Positions 1 through 12,800 of a stretch of 64,000 nt of DNA are shown in pieces. The position numbers and the translations under genes were made by a program. The stretch lies in NCBI GenBank assembly GCA_936440205.1, contig OW387135.1, forward strand, positions 35,876,792-35,940,791, read 5' to 3'. The number at the start of each line of letters is the position of its first letter. The first letter of the stretch is position 1. The DNA is from Lepidonotus clava (lineage: Eukaryota > Annelida > Polychaeta > Phyllodocida > Polynoidae). The notes beneath the pieces are model-generated. The model was not told the origin of the DNA. It worked only from the letters and a program-made list of their open reading frames with translations, and ran no database searches.

Positions 1-850
1 AAGCGTCGCCTCCAAGCGTCGCCTCCAAGCGTCGCCTCCAAGCGTCGCCTCCAAGCGTCGCCTCCAAGCGTCGCCTCCAAGCGTCGCCTCCAAGCGTCGC
101 CTCCAAGCGTCGCCTCCAAGCGTCGCCTCCAAGCGTCGCCTCCAAGCGTCGCCTCCAAGCATCGCCGGAAGCGTCGCCGGAAAGGTCGCCGGAAGCGTCG
201 CCGGAAGCGTCACCGGAAGCGTCACCGGAAGCTTCGCCGGAAGCTTCGCCGGAAGCGTAAGTGTAGGCCTCCTTTGATGCCTTGCTTACACTACATTTAT
301 ATCATTATATCTTTGCATAGCGCAAGGCATCAAAAAGTGTCGCCGGAAGCGTCGCTGGAAGCGTCGCCGGAAGCGTCGCCGGAAGCGCCACCATAGGCCT
401 CCATAATAATAAGCAACCACCGGGAGCAGCGCCGGGAGCGTCGTCGGGAGCGTTGCCGAAAGCGTCGCCGGGAGCGTCGCCGGAAGCGTCGCCGGAAGCG
501 TCACCGGAAGCGCCACCATAGGCCTCCAACCGTGGCCTCCAACCGTGGCCTCCAAGCGTGGCCTCCAAGCGTCGCCGGAAGCGTCGCCGGAAGCGTCGCC
601 GGAAGCGCCACCATAGGCCTCCAAGCGTCGCCTCCAAGCGTCGCCCCCCAAGCGTCGCCTCCAAGCGTCGCCTCCAAGCATCGCCTCCAAGCGTCGCCTC
701 CAAGCGTCGCCTCTAAGCGTCGCCTCCAAGCGTCGCCTCCAAGCGTCGCCGGAAGCGTCGCCGGAAGCGTAAGTGTAGGCCTCCTTTGATGCCTTGCTTA
801 CACTACATTTATATCATTATATCTTTGCATAGCGCATGGCATCAAAAAGG
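1..850. repeat. Two-level minisatellite (12/13-bp units in a ~512-bp higher-order unit)
   Basis: The stretch is made of two related units. One is 13 bp (AAGCGTCGCCTCC) and one is 12 bp (AAGCGTCGCCGG). They occur in alternating homogeneous blocks with scattered substitutions. Two nearly identical AT-rich spacers of about 85 bp, at about 251-337 and 763-849, interrupt the blocks. Their 512-bp spacing shows a higher-order repeat. Each spacer carries an inverted repeat TTTGATGCCTTGC / GCAAGGCATCAAA (273-285 and 322-334 in the first copy; the second has one mismatch). The array runs off the left edge, so its full length is unknown. Open frames through it only reflect the repeat and are not genes. 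Confidence 0.93.
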
Positions 851-910
851 GTTGAATGAGTCTCCAATAAATAATTGTCAATCAACAAACAACCCCCAGG
901 GCAGAGCCCT

Positions 911-1085
911 ACATTTCCCCCGGTGATGCAAGACCACAATCAGAAATCCTACCACATTGCCTCCCACAATCCATTGGGAACTATTCTGTGTGGCTGCCCC
1001 ACCCACCAGTGAAAAATCCAACATTTCACCCACTGATGCAATACCACCATCCAATATCCCTACACATTGCCTCCCAGCATGCTGT
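911..1085. repeat. Tandem duplication, 110-bp period, two copies
   Basis: A segment of about 60 bp beginning ACATTTC and ending CATTGCCTCCCA is seen at 911 and again at 1021, exactly 110 bp apart. The two copies differ by several substitutions and by more in the second half of the period. This is an old two-copy tandem duplication. No coding role is evident. Confidence 0.7.
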
Positions 1086-2148
1086 AGTCAGTACAACACT
1101 TTCTGTGCCCAACTTTCTGTGCCTATTTCTCAGCAAAGACTCACACCATACCTTATTGGCTCTAGTTCTGGTTACACTTCACCATTATCAATACATATCA
1201 CCCAAAAAAAGTAAAATCTACTGATAATGCCAATGCAACAAACACTCACAAACTTTCTCTTTTTTCAGCATGCAATCTGCTGATATCCAGCCTAGAACAA
1301 ACACCACCCCCCTCCATTAGTCACCACAAGTCTGTGGCCGCCGGCACCCAGCTGACCTCATCCCAAAATAAAGGTGACTCAGACCTCACGCTGCTCCCCA
1401 TTACAAAAGAAAGGCGACCACTTACAGTGATCGCCTATCTAAAAAATTATAATCATATTCTAAAGGCATACAATCACTTGATCTAAATTCTTGGGACAAT
1501 GAGTGGGCGGAGTTATAAGTCTGGGCTCATCCTAGAAAGACAGAAATCTGGAGGTTTAGATGTCACTAAGGTAGATTGGTATTCGTAACACATTTCTCCC
1601 TTCGACCCGCTATTCACTTCACATCAACAACATTATAAACCGGTTATGAGATCAACTGTTAAAGACCAGAAAAATACTGTCTGAACTACCCATCATAAGT
1701 ACAAAATTCTCATCCATGGGGCGTTAGGGCCTTTTGTTCAATGAGAAATGATTTTGCATGTATAGACAAAAAGTATACAGACAACAGTCTGTTAAGAGGG
1801 ACAGAGCTGTGGTGGGTGTTACGGGCGTGTGTGCGTTTAATTCACCCTCCCATACACACCCCCTTTTCGCATGTGTATACATGAGATGACGCCAAGTTTA
1901 AACAAGGGCTGTATACGGCGCGACACCATGCAACGTCATGATCCATTGTATTTAGTCCCAAATATTGACACTTCAAAGAGTAGTTGCTCAAAATAAGCTG
2001 AACCCTGGTGCTTACTATCTAACCTCTTCAGCGACAGAAAGAGGTAATCGAATTAACCCCGTCAATAGCATCCACTGAAGTCTAGGCCATACTTACCAAC
2101 TATACTGTTGTATTAAGGAAGTTATACCTGTGCTTAAGTAGAAAAGAC

Positions 2149-2232
2149 ATCGGTTTAAAGCTTGTACCCCAAAACACCGTACTCAACCCTGAAGTCGGTT
2201 TAAAGCAAGTACCCCAAAACACCACACTCAAC
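2149..2232. repeat. Tandem duplication, about 43 bp, two copies
   Basis: Two adjacent copies of a segment share TCGGTTTAAAGC, then GTACCCCAAAACACC, then ACTCAAC. They differ at a few positions. Confidence 0.75.
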
Positions 2233-5200
2233 TCGAACTATGAAGTGGCTTCGACTGACATCGTTAGTACGGAAAGATTCTTACACCATTTCATTCCAAC
2301 CTCCTGGCAGGGGAAAAGATAACTAACAAACTTCGATTCCAAATGGAAATCCCCCCCCACCCCACATATACTACTCTTTGAGAATTTCTTTTGGGGTTTT
2401 CCCCCACTTGGTGTGGTAGTGCACTGCCAGAGCAGAATAGACACACATCCGTCATTCCCATACTCTTTGAGAATATATATGCCCGCTACTTCATAGCAAC
2501 GGATACTAGTACATGTGTCTTAAAAATGTTACCTTAAAATTGACGTACAGACTAGGGGTCATGATGGAGCTATGCTTAGAGAAAGCTTCAGGTGAGGGAC
2601 CTCTCCCACTTGAACCTTTATTTAACACATCAGCTGTCTGCCAACTTCTCCTATCTTCTTCTATTCACTTTTTTCTAACCACTTGGTTGTGAATCACTAC
2701 ACCTTTTCCCACACAGATTCAGAAAGAAGGTTGGTGGCCTCGGTAAAGACATCCATGTTAAAGGAATGACTGGTACTTCCCAGGGTCGCCATTTTCCTGT
2801 CAATCAAAGGGGGAAAATCCGTTTTACTGTCATCCCTTTATAGGTGAACATCGTGACGTCCTTTCATTCTAATCGACCTGTTAGGACGTCCTCAATGACA
2901 TGTCTATGTCATGCTTTTGCATAGCTGGCCAAGAGGAAGCTATGAACTATTGTATGTAAGAACAACATTTTTACTTTCATTGTAAATCTCTTTTTCCTGA
3001 CCTCGGTCCTAAAGACTAATGCAAGAGGGACGGAGAGTTCATTTTCCTCGATGTTAAATTTGAGAACACCTGAGTCTGGCAACTGAACGCTTCCTTGTTC
3101 CACCTAATGTATGTTATGCTTAAGGTAAACTAATTTAAAAAACTATTTTATCTTATTCCTTAATCTATTACATACAGCCACTTTACTGACAAGCTATATT
3201 GATCATTGTAAAAAGAAGGTCCGAGTAGGGAGAACCAAAGCTATTATACAGGCGGTGCGGATGTTTGATCTGTCAGTGTTTGCGTGCATTATAAAAACTG
3301 ACATTTTGTATTCTATCTGGTTTATGATACTCTCCAGGACCTGCAGACACTAACGGGATGTCCCAGTTTAAAGGTCCGGCTAGCAGAAATCAGGTCCCGC
3401 CATGGGTCGACAATTGTTGGCAATTATTGAAGATGATAAAGTGGTGTAAAATACCAACATTATGTGTCATGCAAAATCGTGCTGATCTGAAATAAATGTA
3501 TTTGAACTCAGTGTGATTTTTTACTCCGATAATTAATACAACTTGGTGCTGAGGGCTGTATGTTTGACCTGATGCATGTAACTACCGGGCAATGTGCCAC
3601 TTGTATTTATGAGATTTTAGGCACTAGATGTAACAGTATTCCGACATTATAAAACGCCATAGGATTGGACCAGTGCCCTTGGAAGTTAAGATGCATGTGG
3701 AGCTTTTCCAGTCTCGTTTATATTTAGCCCCTTCGTGATAAGCTTAGCGAAGCAAGGACAATTAAGATGTGGTAATACCCGAACTAATAGGAATAGGAAC
3801 TGTCATGATGCTGATCGTGTGTATCTCCTGCTAATTGGCGACTGGGGTGTAACATGACAATATGGACACTATGTTTCCACCTGTTACAGAAATAGATGTT
3901 ATTTATCATTGCTATGTATGTCCTTCTAGCGACTATCTATGGCGCATGTATCTTAAGAAACGGTGGTCCAAGTTGGGTACAGTGGCTTGCGCAAAATAAC
4001 ACTTTAAACTTCTTTCTATCAAAATGTTAATACAAGGTATATGCAAATATATTATCTACATTGATATAGCGTTCATTACCTAACTGTGACATTTACGGCT
4101 CGTAGATTCTGCTGATAATGACAACTCAAAGAGTTATTAACGTATTCTATTTGGGTCACATTTGAGAGTTATGTCAGATGTAAAAGGGGGTCTTTCCGGG
4201 TTTCCGCACCAGTACGAGAGTAATTAGTGCAGATAGCGTTAACTTTTCACTTTGCTACCTCATCTGTAGGTACAACGATCACCAAGAGTCCGTATTAAGT
4301 ACCGATTCAGTAGTGAAAAAGTACAATTGGTGAAATCTTGCATCAGTTTCCGCAAGTTGCGTACAGAAAAAATGAATGGTTATTAAGCTCCCTTTCAGTC
4401 ATACTTTGGAACAGTGCAGAATGGAGCAGTGCCAAACCCTCTCTTGTATATACCTAGGGTTTCCAGAGGGGACCAGTGCCAAGGCTATGGAAGTCATGTT
4501 GAGTTGGGTATTAGGTATATACTCTGGGACTTTTGGAGTCATGGGTATGTGGCAGGGCCCCTGTTGCCCTAGAGGTAATGGTGCATAATGGCTGGGTGAG
4601 ATTAGATACCCGAGGCACGGGTGGGAAAAAAGGGCCCGGCCCACAGCCTGGAGCACCCCACCTCCCATGCACCTGGAGGCCATCAGGGATCCAGACCCAG
4701 GAGGGAAGGGACGCTGGAGATCAAGTAGCGTTTTGCTGATCGCTGCTTGGGTATTCCTTAGAAAAATATGTGGAAAGCTTTTATAGCCATACACGTGGGA
4801 CACGATTTAACCATTAGCGCTTCTTTTTTTGAGTGCAGATTTCTTTTAGTATAGGGTGGGGTTGGGGTGGAGTGTTATCCTGCAGACTATCAAACATAAG
4901 ACATCTTCTGGGGCCAATGATAAAAACAATTACTTTCTGCAGCTAATCCACCAAGTACGAGCTATGTAAAACAAACTGTATGTGTGTTATGTCGTCAAAT
5001 CGTAGTCAAGACACATCGAAAGTTATATATTAACATACCTTCTTTAAAAACTGTGTTTCTAAAGGCGATAGTCTTAATGAATATACTACTTTAGACCACA
5101 CACACAAAAATACATGTTGATGACGATGGCAAAAAATTTGCAGACATGCAGGTTATAGTTTCACTTCCTACTTCCCAGTTCCTGTATAATGGCTAAGTTT

Positions 5201-7414
5201 ACAGCTACTCTTGGTTATTCATTGAAATACGTGTATGTTTGTCCGGGTGTGAAGCTGGGTCCAGCAAACTCACTTTCCAGTGTCCAGAGTATGAACACTT
5301 ATTTGTTGAAGGTGCCTGACACTTATACCTGTCCGAGCATTCATGACAGAAGATTATCCTTGAATAGAAGTGTACAACTCCCCAGGTCAAGTCTTATATT
5401 TTTCACCATAAACCCGGGCATACCTTTGAGGTTAATACCTGCTTGCAGTTACTTTGCAAGCTTAATGCAGAGGTCGTTTGAGGTTATATGCGCTGTCCGT
5501 AGTATGATGGGGGTTGGGTTATATATGTTAACAGCCAGCTTTACCCCTGTTTATTTGCCGAAAGACCTAGTTGGCTAGTCATACAGGTAATCTGTATGGT
5601 AAACTGCAATCCTAAGTTAAGAAAACCCTCAGATTAAGTTATCATTCTAGAAATGACTAAAGTAAACGTTGTTTGAGTAATCTAAGAATTAATGTTTGCG
5701 AGTTTATACAACACATGGCCAGTTACTCAGTTCGACATCTGGGCATGTCCAGTGATTATCAAATACGTCAAACACCCGGACAAGTCCGACATGGTGTGTT
5801 CGATAAGTATATAGAAAATGTACTGGACGTCAGACAAATGACCGACCGACGGAAAAGACTGCATTAATAAATGCAGAAATTTCCAAGACTAAAGATGTTC
5901 TTGTTTAGTCCAGGTGTAACAAACCTGGACGGCGAGAGAAGAAACTTAATTTCGAAATGTTTCCAAAAGTATATTCCCTCCGCAAGAAAATTTTCTCATA
6001 TTTTACAGAAATTATCACTGAGAGAAGCATAGATAAACAGTAACAATGTTCTTGGTAATCCTAGCAGCATTATTTTGTTCACACATTCAGCTTGTTTATT
6101 ACTAACAGAATGCATCGTTTTTAACCAGTAAAAAGTAAAAGTTTCGGAAAGATGTTTAAAACATTTTCTACAAAGGCGGTTCTCTCTGTGAAGTGGTGCC
6201 CCTGTCCCGCTGACTCAAAGGACTATTTATATGGCCGGGTGCCACGACGAGTCACGATTAACGCATGAATTTCGTACATTTGTTGTATAGAGATACATTA
6301 ACACTTAGCAGACGGGAGATTTATGACTGGAACTAAAAAGAATGAAACCAGGAAATATTTGGAAAAAAAGGTGAGAAGAAAAGAAAGTATTCGTTATAGA
6401 AAAAAGTCTTTATGTCAGATAAGTCTGCCTACGTTTGAAAAAGAGGGACACTTTAGTCAAAATACGTTAATGCGAATCTGTTTTTTTTTTTGTTTTTTTT
6501 TTAAATAGAGTGGACAAAACCAACCACACTTGCATTTCTCCGGGAAAAGGCTTCGCTTTATAGTCGCCACAAATCATGAAAAATGCATTTCTAGGTCTAC
6601 TATCATAAGTCAGTTGGGACATGGCCGGATTTTTAAATACCGATATGTAATGGACCCTGTGTCGGCGGCCTACCCCACATGGCGGGGTTATGATCACACC
6701 CAGATGGTATGGGGTGAGTCAGACCCATAAACCAGGGGGTTATCGGGCTCACGTCCACTCTATAGGGGTTCGGGCATCGGCTCGGGTACAAAGGCAGACC
6801 AGTTAAAGGAATAGCCTTGACATATTTCTGAAAATGCTTGAAATGTATTGGGTTGTTTGTGCAGTACACTTTCTTAACTGAAATTGTATATGCTCAATAA
6901 ATTGTCTTTGTTTTATAGAATCAAGCTTTGCTAAACAATTCTAAATATTGAGAATACAATGCAAAAACATGCACATGCATCATTACTGAACCGAATTTCA
7001 GAACTGCGGGTATAAAGCAAAAGATGGAAAGAATGGTTTATTGATAAAAGATATTATTATAGAACTCTGTCGGGAATATTACTATGGTTTCCTGTCTGTG
7101 TTCCCATTTTGAATCAGGCAGGATATGTAACCTCCCAGAGTCTATATATTTGATGTAAATAATTCTAGTTTCTTTCATTGTCTTTTCTACCTTCAAAATT
7201 GGTGCGAGATGTGAGATACGACATTTGATTTGTCGTGTTGAAGTCCTGTAGATAGGAGCTGCCTATGCATGCAGGTGTGTAATCAGAAATGGTAGACATT
7301 CCCGATGTCGGTGATGTACCAGTGAGGTGGTGGTGACCTGTCAAATGGGGAGTGGGGTGTCAGGTGGGGGCTCCTACCCCATCCCTCAGGGCTACTGCAT
7401 GTGTCACGTACCGC

Positions 7415-8105
7415 TGAGACCCCTACCCCAACTGACGCACCCCACCCCAATCTGACGCCCCCCCCCCCCCCCCACCCCAACCTGACAGCCCCCACCCCAA
7501 CCTGATGCCCCCCCCCCCCCCCCCCCCAAAAAAAAAAGTCTGATGCCCCTCCCCCACCCACCCCTGAACCGCACCCCCACCCCCACCTGACAGCCCTCTA
7601 CCCCCACCTGACGGCCCCCAACCCCCAACCCGCCTGACAGCCCCCCTCCCACCTCACCCCCCCTCCCACCTGACGGCCCCCATCCCCGCCTGTCGGCCCC
7701 CCATCCCCACCTGACAGCCCCCACCCCACCTGAAGCCCCCCCCCCCCCCCCAAACTGACAGACGCCCCCCCCCCCCCTCCGTCTCGGACGGCCCCACACA
7801 CGCCATATCAACCTGACAGCCCCCCATACCCACCTGACGCCCCCCCCCCCCTTACCTGACGGCCTCCAACCCCACCTGACAGCCCCCCCCCCCCCCCCAC
7901 AACCATCAGACGGCACCCTAACCCCCACATGATGGTCCCCATCCCACCTGACAGTCTCCACCTAATGACCCCCGCCCCCATACCCACCTGACAGACTACT
8001 ACCCCCCCCCCCCCCCCCCACCACCACCACCACCACCTGAAGGCCCCAACCCCACCTGACGCCCCCCACACCCCCACCTGACAGCCGAAGCCCCCCCACA
8101 CACCT
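7415..8105. repeat. C-rich minisatellite with a CACCTGAC core
   Basis: About 690 bp is almost entirely C on the plus strand. It is built of loosely repeated units of about 18-25 bp of the form CCCCACCTGACRGCCCCC, separated by C homopolymers of up to about 18 bases. Open frames on the minus strand here give Gly/Trp/Val-rich low-complexity peptides and are artefacts of the repeat. The minus strand is extremely G-rich and could form G-quadruplexes. Homopolymer lengths may be assembly-sensitive. Confidence 0.9.
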
Positions 8106-9650
8106 TACAGCGTGTCCCGGTCACAGCCCGGCTATGTCCCTCATACCACAGGCAGAAAACACACACCACATACAAGTCACTAGAGATGAGTCATCCAAAC
8201 CACTCCGAGCATGCATGGTCTTTGAATGTACAAGAGGAATTTTTATTTCCAAAGTCAGAAATCAGTGCCTCCTAGTTCTATTAACTGTTAAATTCTTAGC
8301 GTGTATTCCTCGTTTAGTTGTTGCAAGAAATAACCGAAGAAAATTGTGATGTTATACTGTACAATTAATTCTAATTATTTGGAATACTATACACCTATAT
8401 TCCCTGAGTATTAAGAAACTGTTGTAAAAGATACCGTTGATAATGATGACTCGATATACATACTAAGTTTCATTATTATATCTAAAACAGCTGCCATTGT
8501 TTGTCGTTAGTATTTTCCCTGGATATAGGCCTAAATGTATGCTGCAATTTAAATTTAAACATGCTTGGGCATTTTACGATGGCTTTTAGTACATATTTCG
8601 TTTCCTACCTAATATTACATTAGGCTCTTTTATGGGAGGTATTTTCTTACACACATATACATGTGCTATCCTCTTTTACATATGACAATTTATAGACTAG
8701 CCAATGGTTGCCGGTCGGTAACCCAAAGCTGTGAGTTCTTATTGTGGCGATGCAGTTTGCCGCTGCTTCCTTTGATTATTCTCTGCTCAAATGTTTGGCT
8801 CTTGGCCCAGATCACAAATTGGACACATCTCCATGCCCTAACCACTCCATCTGCATGAGTGAGCGTTTGGTAGTTATGACTTTGAATGCCTTCGAAATGT
8901 ATCTATTAAACATTTGAATGTACTGATAATTATCAGGACTTTTCAATTTCCTTCCCATTTTTTGACCAAATGGTGCTTATTCTAAAGTAATTATATAGAC
9001 CATAGGTTCATGAGATTAAATTACTTACATCTAACTAGGGCTAGGTTTTTAGTGGCCTATATTCTAATCTGAGGTTCAGACTAGCCTATCAAGGTGGCCA
9101 GCTGCCGCACTGATCTAGGCATGTTGACTCAGATGGTAGGCCTATACTAGGCTCATCCCAGGAAACCTTATCACAAAAACCCAACAGGGGTCTCAAATAA
9201 CTCTGTGGCCTCTCCCCTCCCAGCCCTCCGCCTCCTGTTGCCACCTCCGGCCGGCCTGACCCAGACGGAGTACTGCGGGGTTCCGCATTGGTGGTAAACC
9301 ATTCAGGATCAAACCAGCAGGGATGGTCCCTTTTATGCTAGGATCTCATCAATCCGCCTTACAATAACAGGTTGTCCTGTATCGATAATGACCCACCACT
9401 ACGGCCATCCGGTTCTGAAATTCCAGGGAATGAAAACAAATTTGTCCTTATGCTTTGTCCATTTACAGATACATGTTTGTTAAAACAGTCGACGATGTTT
9501 GTATCAAACAAGTGCTAGCGCTTTTAATTAACTCATGATACATATATTTTTTTTAATTATAGAAGTTAAAATAACATGTTGGATTACCAATTAATTGTCA
9601 ATATCTTAATGTACTATCTTCAATAATTATAGAAAATTTCACATGGCCTC

Positions 9651-9814
9651 CAGTGGCGGATCCAGGATCTTGAAAGGGGGGGGGGGGGGGCGCTTTTGGA
9701 TTAAAATGTCTTTAATTACTTTTTGGCAGAGTTTTACATTAAACAAATGTAAACTTGGCCACAAAAAGGGGGGCGCGTGCCCCCGCAGTCCCACTCCCTC
9801 TAAATCCGCCACTG
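9651..9814. mobile_element. Short MITE with CAGTGGCGGAT terminal inverted repeats
   Basis: The 164-bp element starts CAGTGGCGGATCCAGGA and ends in CTAAATCCGCCACTG. The ends pair as terminal inverted repeats over about 11 bp and then imperfectly. Just inside the left end is a G homopolymer; just inside the right end is a C-rich stretch. There is no room for a transposase, so it is non-autonomous. No convincing target duplication is visible, so the superfamily is not assigned. Confidence 0.7.
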
Positions 9815-12800
9815 TACTCTACCGTTTGATGACACGTAGTCATCTACTGATTTACCGCCATAGCCAATGAGTCATCCAACTTAAAAGTAAGTAACAAACA
9901 AACGTTTCACCTAGGGAAATAAACTGGTGGTCAGCAGTCCCTCTCGTGCAGCTGAGTGTGTTACATGGGGGATGTTGAGAGTTGTGGCCGGTGGTAAGTG
10001 ACGGAGGGGCCGGGACAAGAAGACCACGTCCGGCACGGTTTGTTATGATACAGGACTCCTAGGGGCTCAAATTACCTCACTATCAGGGCCCGGGCCTGGG
10101 AGACACTTCTCTGCTAAGAGCCGTGTTTACGGCTCAGTTTACACTCAATATTTGTAAATCCCAATAGCATTAGTGACATTTAACGTGAATTTCCTGTAAT
10201 TTTTCATTCGGAGGGTCGCTGTGCTGAAGTGCACGGAGTTTCTTTTTGAATGAAAGCATATCTAATATAATGTAGTTAGATATGACAATCTGTCTCGCGT
10301 GACTTTGTTTCGAGTTTCTATAACCTGTGAACATCTTTTTTACTTTCGAGTTTTGGGATCTACGTTATGTTGTGTTAATGAAATGTTGATATATGAAGTA
10401 TGTAAGCGGTATATGAGTGAAAGGTGATTGGATTAAGCAAATCTAACACACCCACACCCTGATCAAAGTCCTCTATTCCACCCACGTGCTTGTCACCCGT
10501 CACCCCTCACCGACCGACCCTCCACCCCCCTCCCCCACCCCACCACCCCGAGGGCACCCCAATGGATATGGAGCGTATCTATTCATGCGTGACCTCTGGG
10601 ATCAAACAGACAACATTCCTGGAGATCCTCGTCACTCTATGGGGATCCAGGGGGCCCCAGTAATCTACAGTGACAGTGATGTATTTTTTCAACTTTATTG
10701 ATAGGAGCATGTTTGATCATTTGTAACTAATCTTTGTGGATGGGAAAAGGGTTTAAACGGAGAAAATGTCGTTCACTTGTCACTTGATTGTTCTTATAGA
10801 ATTGGCCGAGTAAAATTATTGTGTCTAAGTGTGTTCAAACATATTGGACCAGCAATCATCTAAAGGCTATGGAGGAGGCAATTACATCACACCCTGCTGA
10901 CTAAAGCTTGGCAATAACATAGGACGGCCCCACTGTACACCGTTTAGCCCCCTCCTGGGCCGCAGTCATTACCTGATTAGTCCAACCTCCCCCCCCCCTA
11001 CCCTCTCCCCTCCTCCAGCACGGTTAGCTCACCTGCCAGGAAATGAGCCACTCAGGGGGCCTGTGCCCAGAATGCCAGGAAACTACTCCCGCGGCAGTTC
11101 CTAGAAGTGCTGCCATGCAGGAGTCACTGGGTGAGTAGAGGGTGGGGCCGGGGGTCCTGGTCCTCCTCCAGTGAGGGGCCGAGGTAAGGGTACCTACTGG
11201 AGGAGTGTGTGCACTGCAAACAGTGGACCGCCCATTCAAATAGGAGCGGTGAGTGGTGCGACAAAAAAAACTTGTACTCGCTGATATGAGAGGAAAGTGG
11301 CTATTAAAGGTGTAACTTCTGGAAATAGAAATTTGACATTATCTACGATCTGTTCATTTACAGCGTGACGTATGTCTCGTGACGTGGGTAGTTGTTAGTA
11401 GACAATGCTGATTTAACTTACCTAAATAAAACAGTTTGAAAAGAAAGATGAACATAACATTGTCCAATGGCCTGACGAAACTTCTTGTAAACGAATGCTG
11501 TATCTTTGTACAATAATCTATATTATATCTTAGAATTATTTGCATGAACATACAAAATAGTCTGAATACGTTAAAGTGTAATGCATATAGACGGCCAAAT
11601 GTCAAACACGAAATAATCTACGACTCTCAAAAACATTACCAGGCACCTAGAATTATAATCTACCCCGTTCTTCCAAGGTAACGGAAAATAAAGATAATAC
11701 AAATTACACTCAGAACATTGCCAAGAAAAATAAGTTCTTCTGCCAAATTCTCTTTCCAACCAAGAAAACCGTTTCTGGTATGGACTAAATACATGTTTGG
11801 TTGGCAGAGCAAAAATTACAGTAGGTATTATCTGGAGCATGCTATTTGTAGTTGGACTGTGCAACAGAACAGGTTTTTCCCAAGAAGACGACGGGGTCCG
11901 AGAGACAGATGGACACGACTAGACACCAGCATTGGTAAGAAACATATGATAAAAGGTGACTACACGACATGAAACAAAGCCAGCTGTTGGCCACATACGA
12001 TCTTTTTCATCATGTTCCATTCCGTGCCAACACATGGCAAATTACATAAGAAAATCGGCATGTTGAGTGTGAATTCTATCCAGAATTATACTAGCACTAA
12101 CTGCTCTTTTCTATTTTGCTAAATTTCGATTAGTAAATCAAACCTTCATAAATCCCCCCCTCCATCCCCACAAAAGATTATTAGCTTATTTCATCTTAAT
12201 ATGAAGAAATAGGCACCATTAAAAAATTATATAACTATGTTTAACCATTTTTGATATCAATAATTTACTGGTCACTTTCAGGGAAAATGCCAACCCCTTC
12301 GAAACATTTTAGCATACTAAGCACTTACCTTGTCATTATTATTTATAATGCATTAGGCTCTCAAATTACCTGACCTACACGAATGCCTTACTTGCATAAA
12401 GTAGATATTAACAGAACCCTGTAGACCAGCAAACGTCGTCATTAGAGGTGAAAAGGTTCTACCTGTATAAGGTCCCATATTACTTGTTAGGCTAGTGGCA
12501 TTGTAATTGTAATAGCTTCACTCCTGACAGTGACATCCACTTAGATGCTGCCTTGTTTTCAAGTTTATAAGACAATCAGCCCTAGATACATCAATCTATG
12601 CAGGTAAAATGTATGGCGAAATTCATCTTCTTCCTTCTACCTTGATTTTAAAATTCGTTTATTAGCCCCTGCTTATACAAATGTTTTTAGGCAGGTACGA
12701 ATCACAACATAACTTTACTTCCTATGTCATATTAAAGTTACTTAATTGTTTGTATATAGACTAGGAACTGGATTATCATTTAGCTTTCGTAGCTGTGGTT

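Larger units (their letters stand above)
851..7280. other. Gene-free AT-rich stretch
   Basis: No exon could be recognised on either strand. The longest open frame (5189-5578, plus, 129 codons) has no recognisable domain or splice context and looks like chance. A GC-rich island at about 4540-4740 stands out from its surroundings and is a candidate conserved non-coding element. Two short tandem duplications are listed separately. The stretch could be intergenic or part of the unseen 3' end of COX11, whose last exon is not located. Confidence 0.6.

Noticed and set aside
286-789. Long open frames in the left-end minisatellite (147, 132 and 85 codons)
   Set aside because: They are translations of the 12/13-bp tandem repeat on both strands, with low-complexity products and no start context.
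5189-5578. 129-codon open frame
   Set aside because: No recognisable domain, no splice signals and no supporting context in AT-rich DNA.
7404-8101. Open frames of up to 185 codons on the minus strand
   Set aside because: They are Gly/Trp/Val-rich translations of the C-rich minisatellite.
10486-10701. 71-codon frame with a Pro-rich start
   Set aside because: It begins in a C-rich low-complexity tract and the rest matches nothing I recognise.
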